Origin: Amborella trichopoda
Taxonomy: Eukaryota; Streptophyta; Magnoliopsida; Amborellales; Amborellaceae
Reading direction: 5' to 3'
NCBI RefSeq assembly: GCF_000471905.2
Contig: NW_006498507.1
Location: 3,921,081-3,985,080 of the forward strand
Length of the DNA: 64,000 nucleotides
Shown one piece after another: positions 58,931-64,000 of this stretch. The notes below the pieces were generated by a model. It was not told where the DNA came from. It made no database searches and worked only from the letters and a program-made list of their open reading frames with translations. A program made the position numbers and the translations under genes. The stretch's first letter is position 1; every line of letters starts with the position of its first letter.

Positions 58931-60660
58931 ATGCATACCTCTAAATTTTATTGTGGTTTTAGTGTCATAAACTTTACAATGACTTAAAAATCCATGTTCA
59001 ACCCTAATATTGGAATTTAAAATTTTAAAAATGGTGCAAATCAAGTAGATCTCCATTAATTTTTATAAGATGTACTATTTAAGGATTTGAAGTTTTTTGT
59101 CTTTATAGCAAGGCAAAGTGCTTGGTGAATCGGATGACTTAAACTATTATTGTGCAGTCACCCAACAAAATATATCTCAAAGATGTATTTTCGATACAAA
59201 ATTTTAGAGTTCAATAATCTCAACCATGACTATGATCTAAATTTCGAAATTTTCTTTTTCAAAAAATAAAAATTTTATTTTTTGAATTCATTGGTTCACT
59301 GTCCATTTTAACTTTTAGTGGATAAAATTTTTTTGACATCCATATGAGAGATTAACGTTAGATAGACAAGGGATTACAGGGTAATAGGTGAGTCAGCACA
59401 CTTACCAAAACCAAGATGATCAATTGGACGGTTTCCAACTTCGGATCACGTTTCTCAACTGGATTTTCGTGGTGCATCTTATTTCTATAGTATAAACTTT
59501 TTTCATAACATAAGCCCACTAAATGGAATAAGTGGCTGTGATCAATCTATTGTCATCCAATCATAGAATTAGATGGTGATGGAGGTTAAGTTGGACTAGG
59601 GATGCCGGTCTGGCATCCCTAGTCCGAATTAGATGTGTTTGAGCATGGCATGGTTCCGGGTCTATCTATTCTGCCTAGCCATATTTGGTTGGGCTTGGGC
59701 CTAGATAGTAGCCTTACATGAACTTGACTTGTTAAGGCTGCCAATCAGCTCAGTCTCGCCTACTGACTGTACTTCGTTTTGGACCTCTCATTCACCGATT
59801 TGACCATGCAACTAGCAGGAGTTTATTTAATTTTCTTGGGAGCTACCTTTCTTCATGTCCACCAATTTTGAGACCGTTCTAAGGCTTCTGTCAATAACGG
59901 TATTCAATTCCAGTAATTCCTATGATATTTTTACAATTATTATTTTGGGAGCTTATTCTGCCGGTCGACCCTCTGCGTCGATATTGATGAGTCACCATTT
60001 GGATTTATTATCGTATTGTCTCACTTATATGGCATCATGGGACTATCTAAAGATCTAAAATCCTTAGTTTCTCCACTCTAGAATAAACACAGACTTGGAA
60101 ACCTAAAATTGAACCTTCACTTGGCCAGTGGCAATTGCAGTTTTTCAAACTTCGACAAGAAATGAGCGTCGCTAGTTAAAGTTTTCTCTAAAGATGATGG
60201 AACGGTCCCTCCACACTAAATTTTTCCAACTCAGACCCCAAATCTCGTTGTTGGGCGTATTTTTTTACTCGTCTATTTTCTTTATTTACCTTTGATACAA
60301 GGTGGTCTCATTGTATTCTTTGTATATAACCGTTCTTTATATTTTCCAAACCTCCTTCTCAATGTTAGGCAAACTCTAGCTGGTGTGGTGGGTTTAGTAT
60401 AAAAGGCAGACTATGAGGCGGACCTTTTTGTAATTAGTAATTTGACATAGCCCTATTTCTAAGTATTTAGGGATGGACGGGTGGTCAAGGTAGCTGAGCC
60501 ACAATGTAATGTCAAGAATTTCATTCCTACCGGTTAACAAATTAAAAGAAAAAAAAACACAGAAAAAAGAAAAGAAAAAAAAAGATGTGATAGCTTCCTA
60601 GTTGAACTACAAGTCAAACCGTCTATGTATAAATAGTTTGATGATCCCATTCTTAGAGCC
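58931..60660. other. intergenic DNA, no gene recognised
   Basis: AT-rich. A segment at 59000-59100 resembles the 34266-35425 repeat (ataagatgtactatttaagg). A 67-codon open frame at 59855-60058 has no recognisable domain. Confidence 0.4.
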
Positions 60661-60667
60661 AGCTTCA

Positions 60668-60930
60668 GGGTAAGTCTAGACTGAGATAAAAAGCATAATG
60701 GAAGAGAGAAAGGTTATAAACTACTGAAATCCATGATAAATGTTCGTAAAAAAAAAAAAAAAAGGAAGAGAGAGATTTGTGTCCATCAATATGAGATAGG
60801 GTAAGTCTAGACTGAGATAAAAAGCATAGTGGAAGAGAGAGGTTATAAACTAATGAAATCCTGTTTAGTAAAAAAAAAAAAGGAAGAGAGATTTGTCCAT
60901 CAATATGAGATCGAAAGTTCGACAATGGGT
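60668..60930. repeat. 131-bp tandem duplication
   Basis: A unit beginning gggtaagtctagactgagat starts at 60668 and again at 60799. Both units contain an A-run followed by ggaagagag, and both end in catcaatatgagat. Confidence 0.8.
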
Positions 60931-61349
60931 GCATATTTTGTGGTCTATTTACTCATTCTCATCTTGTTAGGAATGGTAATTCCTATCTAATTCTTCTTTT
61001 TCTTCTCTTCAATCCAATTCGAATTTGGTTATTGCTAGTAGCTTTAAGATCAGGTAATTTTTTTTTTGTTCTGAATTTAAATAGCAATGTTCTTCAGGTC
61101 AAAACTTTCAAACAGATGGTATATTGATTTTTTAATGTATATAGTTGAAACTTGAAAGTTTTCAATTTTTAAGGGAAAAGCATCACGTACAATAATGGTA
61201 TGGTTCATTGTGTATGATATACCATGATACATATGTGCATCTCCGATTACAAACTATAGAGTTTAACCGTACTAAGGCTTTAAAAATACTAGCCTAAGTC
61301 CACGATTGAAATAAATGCTGGTCCAGTGTACTATATATTATATGGGAGA

Positions 61350-61706
61350 GCATTCTATATTTTTCCTAATGTATAAAATTTATATACTTCCCCCTATCCA
61401 ACTGTCCACTCTTTTCTTAAACTCGTACATGTAATAATAAAAAAAAGAGAGACTAAAATACCCCTAAACGTTTCAAGGGTATGTTAGTCACTTCATTTTA
61501 CCGAAACTTTTTTTTAATATTGGTTTTAGGTGTGCCACATTGAGGGCACGTACCAAATTTCATATTTGTATAATTTGTCGAAAAAACTAAAAATAAATAC
61601 TTTGAAACATCAGATCTAGATCAAATGGCCAGACTCACTTGATCAAAATTGAACGGTTGGATGGGAGAAGTATATATCTTCCATAAAGTATAACCTTTCC
61701 TATATT
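61350..61706. mobile_element. foldback MITE, copy 3
   Basis: Reverse orientation relative to copy 1. Here cacttgatcaaaattgaacg and ggttggatgg, read backwards, match the left arm of copy 1 (ccatccaattttgatcaagt) closely. The centre, aaaatacccctaaacgtttc followed by aagggtat, is the family palindrome. Confidence 0.55.
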
Positions 61707-62306
61707 ATATACCATCGGTGTATAGGATGCACTTTGGCAAAGTTTTCTCACCATTTGCACAGAATAATTATTCACAGACAATATATGTTTTTTTCCATTT
61801 TTTTTAAATGGTAAGTACTCACATAAGGGGCACAATCCACTTTTTGTACATGCTTTTTTTAGTTATTGGAACGACATGCATGATGAATATCATGCAAGTA
61901 AATTCCTTCCCATTATATGCATACACATTGTAAAATCCGGACTTTCACTTTGACTATCACGCTATTTGCATAATTGTTTGCACGCTATTTGCATGCCTTT
62001 TACATGATTTTTATTAAATCCTTTCTCTATAAAAAAAAATTACTTAAACCTTACCAGTCGATCACAATATAAGTCATCAAAATACTCAAACCTTATAAGT
62101 TAATCACAATATAACTCATCACATTGTATTGTGTACATAATAAAAATGGATGGACGATATAAAAAAATAGATATTGGATATCAAAGAAGATGGGTGAAAT
62201 ATCATTCGTGAAATGTTAGAGGAGATCAAATATTGTGCGAAAAGAATGTTAATATGGGGAAAATATATATGGATAGGGATTGAACAGATTAAATACTAGA
62301 TTGTAA

Positions 62307-62467
62307 CTAGATAGCTGTGCAACTAGATCACTGTAACTATGAGGTTAGATAAACATTATTAGATTGCAACTAGATGGCTATAACTACTAGATAGCTGTGC
62401 AACTAGATCACTGCAACTATGAGGTTAGATTAAACATTATTAGATTGCAACTAGATGGCTATAACTA
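62307..62467. repeat. 80-bp tandem duplication in an ACTAGAT-rich tract
   Basis: A unit containing atagctgtgcaactagatca starts near 62311 and again near 62391. The following DNA to about 62700 is built from short variants of aactagatggc and ttaaacactagat. Confidence 0.75.
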
Positions 62468-62784
62468 TAATATTGAGGTTAAATTAAACACTAGATTAAA
62501 TGAGGCTAGATTAAACACTAGATTAGATGGCTGCAACTAGATGGCGATGATGGTTACAACTAGATGGCACTAGATTGCAACTAGATACCAATGAAATGTT
62601 AATATTAGATAACAATTAGATGGCTAGATGGCAATAGAATGTTAATATTCATTGAGTAGATAGAATACGCTCGATTAAACACTAGATAGTAATAGAATGT
62701 AAATATTGGATGAAGGATAGATTGAAAAAAAAAAAAAAAAAAAAGTTTTTAACAATATTGAAAATCAATAAAATGCGATTCAAA

Positions 62785-62945
62785 AGCAAAGAAAAGATCA
62801 TTTATTTTTTGTGATATTTAAAACAAAGATAATGTGGCTTTTATTTGTTTACTATTTAAGAAAAGAAAGGTTTATTTAGTTTTTGTGATATTTAAAACAA
62901 AGATAGTGTGGCTTTTATTTGTTTACTATTTTTATATTGAATTAC
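62785..62945. repeat. about 74-bp tandem duplication
   Basis: A unit with gtgatatttaaaacaaagat followed by gtggcttttatttgtttact starts near 62811 and again near 62885. Confidence 0.75.
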
Positions 62946-63934
62946 ATAAATAAACACGGTCAACTTATCTTTGGCTTAATTTCTGCTTAATTTCTTACTT
63001 TTTGGTTATTTTTTCTCACTTTGCTTAATAAACATATCTTTATTTAATTTCTTAATAAATTTATCTTTGTCTAATTTGTTTAATTTTGATTAGTAGAAAA
63101 TTTTCTCACCTTTTTGGTTTCCATTTTTCAGATTTTGATGTGGGTGTAAGAAAGATGTATGATAATGATAATAATTGCATATTTCTTTTAACATGGTTGT
63201 GACACTATTGCGACACAGTTGAAAATTCACTGGCAACAACAACCGGAAAATCCACTGCATTTTAGAAAGAAAAATAAAAAAAACTGAGAAAAAAATAACA
63301 AGAAGAGAGAGAAAAAAACTTAAAAAAAATTAGCAAGAAGAATCACGAACGCGGGTACTCGAGATCTCTTCACTCACCATGAAGAGTTGTAGTTGGCATT
63401 AAATCTTTTCCATTTATTCAAATCAAGACATCTCCTTACCAAATCTCTCACAGATAACCTTCCTATGATCACTACTTTAACGATTCCAGATAACCTTCCT
63501 ATTATCACAACCTTCATAAACGATTCTCTTTTACAATATTTATTATTTGTACACCCTGCCACATTTTTAACCCCTACCAAATCTTCATGAACGATTCCCT
63601 TTCTTAAGGATAAGCTGCTTCCTAAAAACAACTCAAGAAAACTCTTAAATAAACAAAAGTTTCTTAAAACCACTCAAGAAAGAAGAAAACGGATCTACAA
63701 AAATAAAGTACTTATACTTCTGAAAAACGCACTTCCTTTAAAATAAAAAACATAAAAAAAAAATAGACTTTATCAAACTAACTTAAAAATCCTATTTCTA
63801 ACAATTGGACCCTAATGAAATAAAAATAAATACATTCATAACTTCTAAAAATAAAAATAATAAATAATAATAATTTTTGAATCAATCCATTCTTGATGTG
63901 CATTAGATTAGTATANCTTTTTTTTTTCGTAAAG

Positions 63935-63937
<3 letters not shown>

Positions 63938-63972
<35 letters not shown>
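63938..63972. repeat. TA microsatellite
   Basis: Uninterrupted (TA)n run close to a single ambiguous base at 63916. Confidence 0.9.
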
Positions 63973-63975
<3 letters not shown>

Positions 63976-64000
63976 TTATGTAAATTATATAGTAAATTAA

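Noticed and set aside
59855-60058. 67-codon plus-strand frame, considered as a degraded gene
   Set aside because: Reads like a small hydrophobic protein but has no recognisable family, no splice context and no leader.
1-64000. CRISPR arrays, operons, ribosome binding sites, origins
   Set aside because: None present; introns and plant transposons show this is eukaryotic nuclear DNA, so such features are not expected.

Overview
This window is nuclear DNA of a flowering plant. It holds three spliced protein-coding genes with plant-only or plant-type families (a MUB ubiquitin-fold protein, a GRAS transcription factor and a plant-type RluA pseudouridine synthase). The introns are long, and the rest is packed with decayed plant transposons (Ty1/copia, L1-type LINE, hAT, MITEs). 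I cannot name the species from the sequence. The very long, transposon-filled introns suggest a large-intron, probably woody genome.

Layout. 1-2300: AT-rich DNA, then a G-box-rich and CT-rich stretch that looks like a promoter and leader in front of a short unrecognised ORF. 2300-4333: no gene. 4334-24610, minus strand: a 12-exon RluA-family RNA pseudouridine synthase gene whose exons I joined by hand into a continuous 425-codon frame. Its 9.5-kb fifth intron carries a dead copia element into which two different hAT elements have jumped, each with a perfect 8-bp target duplication. 24680-35550: intergenic DNA with AT-rich MITEs, a remnant of a hAT, a 511-base assembly gap and a degenerate plus-strand LINE. 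36287-42796, plus strand: a three-exon MUB gene ending in a CaaX box. 43000-45100: no gene. 45105-50871, minus strand: a three-exon GRAS gene of 633 codons whose second intron appears to use a GC-AG splice pair. 51000-64000: upstream DNA of the GRAS gene, with a small gap in odd simple sequence, two copies of a composite repeat (one split by a hAT, the other by a LINE), MITEs and several tandem duplications.

The three genes do different jobs: RNA modification, membrane recruitment of ubiquitin-conjugation partners, and transcription control. Nothing in the sequence links them into one pathway. The most informative content is the transposon stratigraphy and the splice-site detail. I saw no convincing rRNA, tRNA, CRISPR array or prokaryotic feature. 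All gene models are hand-spliced from open frames and splice consensus and have not been tested against transcripts.
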